Notes under the pieces: model-generated
Seen by the model: the letters and a program-made list of their open reading frames with translations, nothing else
Database searches by the model: none
Told to the model about the DNA's origin: nothing
Made by a program: the position numbers and the translations under genes
Assembly (NCBI GenBank): GCA_024638355.1
Contig: JAHEKO010000239.1
Span: 1-6,211 of the forward strand
Origin: Acidobacteriota bacterium
Lineage (GTDB): Bacteria > Acidobacteriota > Thermoanaerobaculia > Multivoradales > JAHEKO01
Reading direction: 5' to 3'
Length of the DNA stretch: 6,211 bases
Part shown: positions 1-5,649 of the stretch, piece after piece
Layout of the letters: the number at the start of each line of letters is the position of its first letter
How positions within the stretch are numbered: position 1 is the stretch's first letter

Positions 1-426
1 TCGCTCGACGATGGCCGGAGCCTGCTCATCGAGTTCAACCCCTACCTTTCGTACGAGATCATGACCTCGGCGCTCGACAAGGTGCTCGAGGCCGGCTACA
101 CGCCCGTGCTCGCCCACGTCGAGCGCTACCGCGTCTTTCAGCGCGATCCGGCGCGGCTGGCGGCGGCGGTGGCAAAGGGCTGCCACGCCCAGGTCAACGC
201 CGACAGCGTGCTGGAGTCGCGGGGGTCGAGCTCACGGCGCCGCGCGATGCAGTTTCTCAAGAGCGGCGTGGCCACCGTGGTCGCCTCCGACATGCACAAC
301 GCCGACCGGCGACGGTCGCGGCTCGGCGAGGCCGCTGCGCAGCTCCGCAAGCGCTTCTCCGAGGAGCGGGTCCGAGCCTGGGTGATCGACAATCCCCGGC
401 GAATCGTGCTGGCCCCGCGGCGCTGA
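1..426 (+). CDS. CpsB/YwqE-family PHP-domain protein-tyrosine phosphatase, C-terminal part (5' end outside window)
   Basis: The reading frame is open from base 1, so the gene starts upstream; 141 residues and a TGA stop are present. The fragment matches the C-terminal half of CpsB/CapC/YwqE metal-dependent phosphatases of the PHP superfamily (whole proteins are about 240-260 residues). Visible family marks are LLIEFNPYL near the left edge, LAHVERY (His and Glu-Arg at window residues 39 and 41-42), a QVNADSVL segment, and VASDMHN (Asp97, His99), which supplies late metal ligands of the PHP site. The tail ends in the usual DNPRRIVL. Known family members dephosphorylate the C-terminal tyrosines of bacterial tyrosine autokinases (CpsD/Wze type) that control capsule or exopolysaccharide export. 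The gmd gene downstream fits that role. A generic PHP hydrolase with another substrate cannot be excluded because the N-terminal metal-binding motifs are not in the window. Confidence 0.8.
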   Translation, partial: SLDDGRSLLIEFNPYLSYEIMTSALDKVLEAGYTPVLAHVERYRVFQRDPARLAAAVAKGCHAQVNADSVLESRGSSSRRRAMQFLKSGVATVVASDMHNADRRRSRLGEAAAQLRKRFSEERVRAWVIDNPRRIVLAPRR

Positions 427-446
427 GTCGTGGGTCCGTTGGTTTC

Positions 447-478
447 GCCCGGGGCAGCAGGGGCCGGCTGCCGCGGGC
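447..478 (+). terminator. Strong GC hairpin after the phosphatase gene, possible weak terminator
   Basis: GCCCG (447-451) pairs with CGGGC (474-478). After a G/G mismatch, GGCAGC (453-458) pairs with GCTGCC (467-472) around an 8-base loop. That gives 11 pairs starting 21 bases after the TGA stop. The run that follows (TTGTCCC) is only weakly T-rich, so efficient rho-independent termination is uncertain. The hairpin sits in the 127-base gap before gmd, where I see no convincing -35/-10 pair. It may therefore be an attenuating or 3'-end-stabilising element within a longer transcript. Confidence 0.35.
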
Positions 479-542
479 TTGTCCCGCCGGGCATGGCTGT
501 AGCGGAGAGGCGCCGGATGCGATAGCCTGGACTTTCGATTTC

Positions 543-550
543 GGGGGTGA
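543..550 (+). promoter_or_regulatory. Ribosome binding site of gmd
   Basis: GGGGGTGA resembles the Shine-Dalgarno consensus GGAGGTGA and lies 3 bases before the GTG start at 554. It supports that start, since no other start codon between 543 and the GVTGQDG motif is similarly placed. Confidence 0.6.
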
Positions 551-553
551 CCC

Positions 554-1630
554 GTGACGGAGACGCCAGAGAAAAGACGAGCGCTGATCACCGGGGTGAC
601 CGGTCAGGACGGCTCCTACCTTGCCGAGCTCCTGTTGGAGAAGGGCTACCAGGTGTGGGGCATGGTGCGCCGAGCCTCGTCGGCGAACACCGCCAGGATC
701 GATCATCTCGCGGAGGGCGGCGGTGGCAACCCGCACTTCGAGGTGGTGTTCGGCGATCTCAACGACGCCTCCTCGCTGAACCACATCCTGCGCAGCGTCC
801 GCCCGCACGAGGTCTACAACCTGGGAGCGCAGTCGGATGTGAAGGTCTCCTTCGACATCCCCGAGTACACCGGCGACATCACCGGCATCGGCACCGTGCG
901 TCTGCTCGAGGGTATCCGCGAGAACGGACTCGACACGTCGTTCTACCAGGCATCGTCCTCGGAGCTCTATGGCAAGGTGGTCGACAGCCCGCAGAGCGAG
1001 ACCACCCGCTTCTACCCCCGCAGCCCGTACGCCGCGGCCAAGGCCTACGCCTTCCACGTCACCCGCAACTACCGCGAGGCCTACGCGATGTTCGCGGTCA
1101 ACGGCATCCTGTTCAATCACGAGTCGCCGCGTCGCGGCGAGAACTTCGTGACCCGCAAGATCACCCGCGGGGTGGCCAGAATCCTGGCCGGCGAGCTCGA
1201 CTGCCTCCGCCTCGGCAACCTCAACGCGCGGCGCGACTGGGGCTTCGCCGGCGACTACACCGTAGCCATGTGGATGATGCTCCAGGCCGAAAAGCCCGAT
1301 GACTACGTGATCGCGAGCGGCGAGACGCATCCGGTGCGCGAGTTCTGCGAGCTCGCCTTCGAGCGCGCCGGCGTGCCGCTCACCTGGCGGGGCGAAGGGG
1401 TCGACGAAGAGGGCATGAGCGCCGACGGCGACGTGCTGGTGCGGGTCGATCCGCGCTTCTTTCGGCCGGCGGAGGTGGATCTGCTGCTCGGCGACGCCTC
1501 CAAGGCGCGGCGGGAGCTGGGCTGGGAGCCCCGCGTGAGCTTCATGGAGCTGGTCTACATGATGGTCGACGCGGATCTCGCGAGAGTCGGCGTCGCGCCG
1601 CGCGAGCGCGAGGCCTCGCCCACCGCCTAG
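554..1630 (+). CDS. gmd: GDP-mannose 4,6-dehydratase
   Basis: This enzyme converts GDP-D-mannose to GDP-4-keto-6-deoxy-D-mannose in the cytoplasm. The product is the branch point to GDP-L-fucose, GDP-D-rhamnose and GDP-perosamine. The protein has 358 residues, within the usual family length, and is an extended short-chain dehydrogenase. The nucleotide-binding loop GVTGQDG is at residues 14-20 and VRRASS at about 38-43. The active-site segment QASSSELYG (132-140) carries Ser135 where E. coli Gmd has Thr, and Glu137. The catalytic pair Tyr159 and Lys163 lies in [24 protein letters not shown] (189-205), [15 protein letters not shown] and the C-terminal [23 protein letters not shown] are Gmd signatures. 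The start is GTG at 554, behind a good ribosome binding site. No fcl, rmd or per partner lies in the window, so the final deoxysugar is unknown. The gene converges on cysQ with only 27 bases between the stops. Confidence 0.97.
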   Translation: MTETPEKRRALITGVTGQDGSYLAELLLEKGYQVWGMVRRASSANTARIDHLAEGGGGNPHFEVVFGDLNDASSLNHILRSVRPHEVYNLGAQSDVKVSFDIPEYTGDITGIGTVRLLEGIRENGLDTSFYQASSSELYGKVVDSPQSETTRFYPRSPYAAAKAYAFHVTRNYREAYAMFAVNGILFNHESPRRGENFVTRKITRGVARILAGELDCLRLGNLNARRDWGFAGDYTVAMWMMLQAEKPDDYVIASGETHPVREFCELAFERAGVPLTWRGEGVDEEGMSADGDVLVRVDPRFFRPAEVDLLLGDASKARRELGWEPRVSFMELVYMMVDADLARVGVAPREREASPTA

Positions 1631-1657
1631 CGGATCGCGTGGGCCCGCCCGCCCGGG

Positions 1658-2473
1658 CTACTTCGCTCGCGGATCGGGGTTCGGCACCCAGCGCGCCTCG
1701 ACGTCGCTCCAGATGCCGGTCGCGCCCGGGCCGAGCGCCACCAGCCCGCGGAGCTTCGGATGCGGGCGGTTCAACGTCAGGTCGTCACCCGGCATGGCGC
1801 GCACCTCGCCGCCGGCGGCCGCCACCAGGGCGATGCCGGCGGCCACGTCCCACTCGTGCTTGGGCACCAGTGTCCAGGTGGCGTCGGCCAGCCCGGCGGC
1901 CACGCGGCCGAACTTGTAGGCCACCGAGCCCATCGGCACGACGTTGAAAGGAAACGACTCTTCGAACGGGCGCCACTCGCCGCGACCGACCTCGCTGCGG
2001 CTGGCGAGCACGGTGGCCGTGGCGATCGATGCCGTAGAGCGCGGTCGGACCGGCTCGCCGTTGAGGGTGACGCCGGTCTCGGCCGAGCCGACCACGCGCT
2101 CGCCGGACGCCGGATTGAAGATCCCGCCGGCGACCGCCCGCCCGCTCTCGACCAGGGCGATCGAGATGCAGAACTCGGGCAGGCCGAGCACGAACTCGCG
2201 CGTGCCGTCGAGAGGATCGACGATCCACACCCGGTCGCGGTCGAGACGCGTCGCGTCGTCGCGCGTCTCCTCCGACAGCCATCCCTCGCCGGCGCGAGGC
2301 AGAATCCTCTTGAGCGCGGCGTCGACCTCGAGGTCGGCCTGGGTCACCGGGTCGCCGCCGGCCTTCTTCACCGACTCGATCTCGCCGGGGGTGTAGCGGT
2401 CGAGGATCTCGCCGCCCGCGGTCAGGGCGTTCTCGATGCGCTCGAGGTCCTCGCGTCGCGCTCGCTCGCTCAT
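1658..2473 (-). CDS. CysQ-like 3'(2'),5'-bisphosphate nucleotidase / inositol monophosphatase family protein
   Basis: The 271-residue protein belongs to the Mg2+-dependent, Li+-sensitive FIG phosphatase superfamily. Metal-binding motifs are complete: DPVTQADLEVD (41-51, with Asp47), SEE (67-69), DPLDGTREF (86-94, with Asp86 and Asp89) and HEWDVAAG (206-213, with Asp209). The GTREF and EWD-AAG patterns lean towards CysQ, which hydrolyses 3'-phosphoadenosine 5'-phosphate (PAP) to AMP, rather than inositol monophosphatase. The sequence alone does not settle the substrate. Context favours PAP, because the ATG start overlaps the stop of the upstream PAPS-synthesising gene by four bases (ATGA, 2470-2473), which indicates translational coupling. 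No good independent Shine-Dalgarno sequence is visible, consistent with reinitiation. An open frame extends upstream to 2779, but it runs inside the sat-cysC gene in another frame and is not part of this protein. The role would be to clear PAP after sulfotransferase or PAPS reductase reactions. Confidence 0.82.
   Translation of the reverse strand: MSERARREDLERIENALTAGGEILDRYTPGEIESVKKAGGDPVTQADLEVDAALKRILPRAGEGWLSEETRDDATRLDRDRVWIVDPLDGTREFVLGLPEFCISIALVESGRAVAGGIFNPASGERVVGSAETGVTLNGEPVRPRSTASIATATVLASRSEVGRGEWRPFEESFPFNVVPMGSVAYKFGRVAAGLADATWTLVPKHEWDVAAGIALVAAAGGEVRAMPGDDLTLNRPHPKLRGLVALGPGATGIWSDVEARWVPNPDPRAK
2470..2473 (-). promoter_or_regulatory. ATGA stop/start overlap coupling sat-cysC to cysQ-like gene
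   Basis: On the - strand, the ATG of the phosphatase gene and the TGA of sat-cysC share bases in the tetranucleotide ATGA. This is a classic termination-reinitiation arrangement. It implies one transcript and linked expression of PAPS synthesis and PAP removal. Confidence 0.85.
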
Positions 2474-4161
2474 GCCGCGTTGATGCTGATGAAGCCGGCG
2501 CGCTCGAGGTAGTTGATGATCTGGTGCGCGCACTGCTCGGCTGTCAGTTTGCCGGTGTCGATGACGACCTCGGCGTTCTCGGGCGCTTCGTAGGGATCGT
2601 CGATGCCGGTGAATCCCTTGATGATGCCGGCCCGCGCCTTGGCGTAGAGCCCCTTGCGGTCGCGCTGCTCGCAGACCTCGACCGGCGTGGAGACCCAGAC
2701 TTCGACGAAGCCGCCCATTCCCTCGATCAGCTCGCGAACCTGGCGGCGGGTCTGGGCGTAGGGGGCGATGGGCGCGCACACGGCGGCGCCGCGATTCTTG
2801 GTGATCTCGCTGGCGACGAAGCCGATCCGCTGGATGTTGAGATCACGGTGCTCGCGTGAGAAGCCGAGCTCGCTCGACAGGTTCTTGCGCACGATGTCGC
2901 CGTCGAGCAGCGTCACCGGGCGCTCGTCGATCTCCATCAGCTTGGCGATCAGGATTTGCGCGATGGTCGACTTGCCCGACCCGGATAGCCCGGTGAAGAA
3001 GACGGTGTAGCCCTGGCGCGAGCGCGGCGGGTGCCGGCGACGCAGCGCCTCGATCACCTCCGGATAGGAGAACCAATCGGGAATGTCGGCGCCCTCGCGC
3101 AGGCGGCGTCGCAGCTCGGTGCCCGAGATATTGAGGACGTTGGCGCCCTCGGGGATCTCCTCCTCGGTGAGGTACTCGCCGCGATCTTCGACGTAGGAGA
3201 CCATCTTGAAGGGGACGATCTGGATGCCGATCTCTTCCGTGTGCCGCGCGAGCAGCTCCTGTGCGTCGTAGGGACCATAGAAGGAGTCGCCGTTCTTACG
3301 CCGCGGACCGGCGTGATCGCGGCCGACGATGAAGTGGGTGCAGCCGTAGTTCTTGCGAATCAAGGCGTGCCAGAGAGCCTCTCGCGGCCCGCCCATGCGC
3401 ATCGCCAGCGGCAGCAGGCTGAGCATCGTCGAGTGCTCCGGAGTGTGCGCCAGCGCCGCCTGGTAGCAGCGGACGCGGGAGAAGTAGTCGATGTCGCCCG
3501 GGCTCGTGCGGCCCACTACCGGGTGGATCAGCAAGGCCGCGTCGTTCTCGGTCGAGGCGCGGCGGGCGAGCTCGACGTGGGCCCGATGCATCGGATTGCG
3601 GGTCTGAAAGGCGACCACCCGGTCCCAGCCGCGGCGCTCGAACTCCTCGCGCAGCTCGTCGGGCGTGTGGCGGAGGCGCTGATAGGTGTGGTGAGGCGGG
3701 AGCTCGACGCCCTCGATCGAGCCGCCGACGTAGTACGGCGCGCCCTGGCGCAGCTCGAACACCCCCGGGTGCTCGTCGCTGGTGGTGCCGAACACCGCCT
3801 GCGCCTCGGCGTCACGGTCGGGCTGCCACACTTCGGAGACGGTCAAGACGGCGAGAACCATGCCCTCGGGATGGCGGAGCGCGATCCGGTCGCCGGAGTC
3901 GAGCGATCCAGCGAGCTCTTCCGAGACGTCGAGCATGATCGGAATCGGCCAGAGCTCGCCGGTAGTCAGGCGCATCTGCTCGCAGACCGACCGGTAATCC
4001 GCTCGGCCGAGGAAGCCGGTCAGGGGGCGGAACGCCCCGTTCAAGAGCAGCTCCAGATCCCAGAGCTGGTGGAAGTTCAGGTCCCACGACGGCAGGCGCA
4101 CCGCCTCCTGCTTGAGCTCGGCGGACCTCTCCGGTGAAACGATGAGCGATAGCTTCGTCAT
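2470..4161 (-). CDS. Bifunctional sulfate adenylyltransferase / adenylylsulfate kinase (PAPS synthetase)
   Basis: This cytoplasmic two-domain enzyme activates sulfate: ATP plus sulfate gives APS, and APS plus ATP gives PAPS. Residues 1-~378 form a homo-oligomeric (Sat-type) ATP sulfurylase. They contain the catalytic QTRNPMHRAH (186-195), HPVVGRT (213-219) and GRDHAGP (280-286). Residues ~384-563 form an APS kinase with an intact P-loop GLSGSGKS (391-398), LLDGD (418-422), the LGFS..HR..N..R segment (432-445) and the APS-binding KGLYAKARAGIIKGFTGIDDPYE region (503-525). The order Sat then kinase is opposite to animal PAPS synthetases. Unlike fungal ATP sulfurylases, whose C-terminal kinase-like domain is a regulatory relic, the P-loop here looks functional. 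Ala466 (APIAPY) occupies the position of the phosphorylatable Ser of E. coli CysC. ATG at 4161 is preceded by AGGAGT with 9-base spacing. The start of this gene lies about 60 bases beyond the terminator of manA, and its 3' end overlaps the CysQ-like gene. Confidence 0.97.
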   Translation of the reverse strand: MTKLSLIVSPERSAELKQEAVRLPSWDLNFHQLWDLELLLNGAFRPLTGFLGRADYRSVCEQMRLTTGELWPIPIMLDVSEELAGSLDSGDRIALRHPEGMVLAVLTVSEVWQPDRDAEAQAVFGTTSDEHPGVFELRQGAPYYVGGSIEGVELPPHHTYQRLRHTPDELREEFERRGWDRVVAFQTRNPMHRAHVELARRASTENDAALLIHPVVGRTSPGDIDYFSRVRCYQAALAHTPEHSTMLSLLPLAMRMGGPREALWHALIRKNYGCTHFIVGRDHAGPRRKNGDSFYGPYDAQELLARHTEEIGIQIVPFKMVSYVEDRGEYLTEEEIPEGANVLNISGTELRRRLREGADIPDWFSYPEVIEALRRRHPPRSRQGYTVFFTGLSGSGKSTIAQILIAKLMEIDERPVTLLDGDIVRKNLSSELGFSREHRDLNIQRIGFVASEITKNRGAAVCAPIAPYAQTRRQVRELIEGMGGFVEVWVSTPVEVCEQRDRKGLYAKARAGIIKGFTGIDDPYEAPENAEVVIDTGKLTAEQCAHQIINYLERAGFISINAA

Positions 4162-4170
4162 GATGAAGAT

Positions 4171-4176
4171 ACTCCT
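4171..4176 (-). promoter_or_regulatory. Ribosome binding site of sat-cysC
   Basis: On the - strand AGGAGT stands 9 bases before the ATG at 4161. It is the best Shine-Dalgarno match nearby and fixes the start. Confidence 0.75.
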
Positions 4177-4220
4177 GGGGCCCTCGTGCTCCCGGTCTCA
4201 GGATGTTGGGGGTGGGGCCT

Positions 4221-4262
4221 TGAAGAAAAGGTCGCGCCGCCGGCGTTCGGCCTGGCGCGACC
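4221..4262 (-). terminator. Intrinsic terminator of manA
   Basis: GGTCGCGCC (4230-4238) and GGCGCGACC (4254-4262) form a perfect 9-base-pair stem. Inside it, GCCG (4239-4242) pairs with CGGC (4248-4251) around a 5-base loop. Read on the - strand, the stem is followed directly by TTTTCTTC (complement of 4222-4229), the U-tract expected of a rho-independent terminator. The + strand side has no T-run, so it acts in one direction. It begins 31 bases after the manA stop and lies upstream of sat-cysC, separating the two genes into distinct transcription units unless there is read-through. Confidence 0.85.
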
Positions 4263-4293
4263 GTGGACCTCGATCTTACCTCAAAAGCCGCGA

Positions 4294-5307
4294 CTAGCGC
4301 GGCCGTTCCGGGGTGTCGGGCGTCAGGACGCGTAGCAGGGTCGAATCGCTCGTCGCGTGCATCTCGAACGAGCCGATCTCGGCCGGCAGGAGCACCCATT
4401 CGAGCGCGCCGACGGCCACCGCGCCGCCGCTCCACCGCACCTCGATTCCGCCGGTCAGGGCGCACCACAGCTCGAACGTCTCGCCGTCGCAGACGCCGGC
4501 GCAGGCCTCGGCCGCGGCCAGCGATAGGCGCTCGGTCTCGAACTGGGGGCAGCTGGCCAGAGTCTCGACGACGCGGCCGTCGCCCGACCGGCGTGGGCGC
4601 GGCTCGACGGGCCCGGGACGGACCGCGCCGAGATCCAGGACCTCGAGCGCCGGCGCGACGTGGAGGGGGCGCGGGCGAGCTCCGCCGGGATCGCGCCCCC
4701 AGTCGAAGAGCCGGTAGGTGGCGTCGCTACTCTGTTGGATCTCGACCAGCAGCAGGCCGGGGCCGAGCGCGTGGACCAGACCCGCGGGCACGAAGAAGGC
4801 GTCGCCGGCGCGCGCCGGCAGGCGATGGAGGAGGGGCTCGAGGCGCTGCTGGCGGATCGCTTGGCGCAGCTGCGCGCGGTCGATCTCGTGCGCGAACCCG
4901 AAGATCAGCTCGGCGCCGGGGTCGGCGTCGAGGACGACCCACATCTCGGTCTTGCCCAGGTCGCCCTCGTGCTCGAGCGCATACGCGTCGCTCGGATGGA
5001 CCTGAACCGACAGCCACTCGTTGGCGTCGAGCAGCTTGATCAGCAGGGGGAAGCGCTCCTGGGCGAGCGCCTCGCGGTTTCTGCGGCCGACCAGGGCGGT
5101 GCCGAGCTCGCGCTGCAGGTCGGCGAGCATGCGGCCGGCGAACGCGCCGTCGCGTACCGGCGTCGGGCCGCTGGGGTGGGCCGAGATCTCCCAGCTCTCG
5201 GCGATCTTGCCGGGAGGCGTGCGTCGCCCCACCACGCGGGCGAGCTTGCGTCCGCCCCAGGTGTACGGCTTGAAGACGGGTTCGAATGTCAGCGGATAGA
5301 GCGGCAA
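4294..5307 (-). CDS. manA: Mannose-6-phosphate isomerase, type I (class I cupin)
   Basis: This Zn2+-dependent enzyme interconverts fructose-6-phosphate and mannose-6-phosphate, the entry to GDP-mannose synthesis. The protein has 337 residues, close to the shorter Bacillus-type ManA. The N-terminus LTFEPVFKPYTWGGRKL (6-22) is characteristic. Probable zinc ligands, by comparison with known type I enzymes, are Gln102 and His104 in VQVHPSD, Glu121 in GKTEMW and His179 in PAGLVHAL. The following VEIQQSSDATYRLFDWGR (188-205) holds the conserved substrate-site arginines. A second cupin half follows with much weaker conservation. The start is TTG at 5307, chosen because GAGGAG lies 8 bases upstream and translation from there gives the usual family N-terminus; no ATG is nearby. 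The gene ends at an intrinsic terminator. It supplies the GDP-mannose pathway used by gmd in the same window, but ManB/ManC steps are not present. Confidence 0.94.
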   Translation of the reverse strand: MPLYPLTFEPVFKPYTWGGRKLARVVGRRTPPGKIAESWEISAHPSGPTPVRDGAFAGRMLADLQRELGTALVGRRNREALAQERFPLLIKLLDANEWLSVQVHPSDAYALEHEGDLGKTEMWVVLDADPGAELIFGFAHEIDRAQLRQAIRQQRLEPLLHRLPARAGDAFFVPAGLVHALGPGLLLVEIQQSSDATYRLFDWGRDPGGARPRPLHVAPALEVLDLGAVRPGPVEPRPRRSGDGRVVETLASCPQFETERLSLAAAEACAGVCDGETFELWCALTGGIEVRWSGGAVAVGALEWVLLPAEIGSFEMHATSDSTLLRVLTPDTPERPR

Positions 5308-5315
5308 GACGGGGG

Positions 5316-5321
5316 CTCCTC
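5316..5321 (-). promoter_or_regulatory. Ribosome binding site supporting the TTG start of manA
   Basis: On the - strand GAGGAG is followed by 8 bases and then TTG at 5307. The good spacing makes the unusual TTG codon the probable start. Confidence 0.7.
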
Positions 5322-5350
5322 GTCTCCCGTAGACCTTGGTGAGCGGCCAC

Positions 5351-5401
5351 GGAGAGTAGCACAGGCCATACCTTGACTTGCGGACAGTTGTGCTAGTCTC
5401 C
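5351..5401. repeat. Inverted pair of 13-base promoter-like elements between manA and infC
   Basis: The - strand complement of 5351-5363 reads TGTGCTACTCTCC, and 5389-5401 on the + strand reads TGTGCTAGTCTCC. These are the same 13 bases with one mismatch, facing opposite ways with 25 bases between them. Each contains TGC followed by TA...T, like an extended -10 element, pointing towards its adjacent gene (manA to the left, infC to the right). They may be divergent promoter cores, the two arms of an operator, or a transcribed stem. Confidence 0.5.
5373..5399 (+). promoter_or_regulatory. Candidate sigma-70-type promoter of infC
   Basis: TTGACT (5373-5378) matches five of six -35 consensus bases. 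TGCTAGTCT (5391-5399) resembles an extended -10 (TGnTAnnnT). The spacer is 15 bases, shorter than the preferred 17, which an extended -10 may tolerate. Transcription would begin near 5406 and leave a leader of about 240 bases before infC. Confidence 0.5.
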
Positions 5402-5635
5402 AGCCGGTGAAGTTACTCCCAGCTCCCGAGCTTCCGCTCGCCGACCGAGCCGTGACCGACGTGACGCCCTCGGCAGCCGATTGTTGGAGCTCGCTCTCCA
5501 CGCGTCCCCCAGCGACTCCGTGAGAGCCCTGATCCGAAGCGCGCGGCGAAGCCGCATGTGGCGCTCGCGGCGTGCATGAGCACGTCCGGGCCGATTCGTG
5601 AGAAGCGGAGCGGCGAGTCCGTCGATACCTTGTTG

Positions 5636-5642
5636 AAAGGAG
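5636..5642 (+). promoter_or_regulatory. Ribosome binding site that decides the infC start
   Basis: AAAGGAG is the only strong Shine-Dalgarno sequence ahead of infC. It is 7 bases before ATC at 5650 and 4 bases before ATC at 5647, but 31 bases before the first ATG (5674), which is too far. It therefore points to an AUC start codon. Confidence 0.8.
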
Positions 5643-5649
5643 CCTGATC

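Larger units (their letters stand above)
5308..5649. other. Divergent intergenic region and long infC leader
   Basis: This 342-base gap between manA and infC contains no gene I can support. The left third holds the manA ribosome binding site, the inverted promoter-like pair and the candidate infC promoter. The rest would be transcribed as the infC leader. It contains a perfect short hairpin, GCGGC-GAA-GCCGC (5543-5555), and the infC ribosome binding site. A 38-codon frame (GTG 5407 to TGA 5523) begins almost exactly at the predicted transcription start but has no ribosome binding site and no recognisable product. I see no tRNA, T-box or known riboswitch pattern. Confidence 0.6.

Noticed and set aside
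257..1330. - strand open frame of 357 codons across the phosphatase end and gmd
   Set aside because: It is antisense to conserved gmd and cpsB-type coding sequence, spans the intergenic gap between them, and shows no family resemblance.
2474..2779. N-terminal extension of the CysQ-like frame up to 2779
   Set aside because: The extra 102 residues are encoded inside the APS kinase coding region in another frame and are Arg/His-rich without similarity. The ATG at 2473 in the ATGA overlap gives the normal family length.
3031..4137. Long + strand open frame of 368 codons antisense to sat-cysC
   Set aside because: It lies wholly opposite a gene with unmistakable ATP sulfurylase motifs. Its translation has no recognisable domain and is typical of the antisense shadows produced by GC-rich codon use.
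4273..4278. TAAGAT on the - strand as a -10 element for sat-cysC
   Set aside because: No -35-like sequence is found at 16-18 bases, and the manA terminator lies between it and the gene.
5407..5523. 38-codon frame in the infC leader as a real gene
   Set aside because: It has no ribosome binding site, no recognisable product and depends on an unproven leaderless start. It is mentioned only as part of the leader finding.
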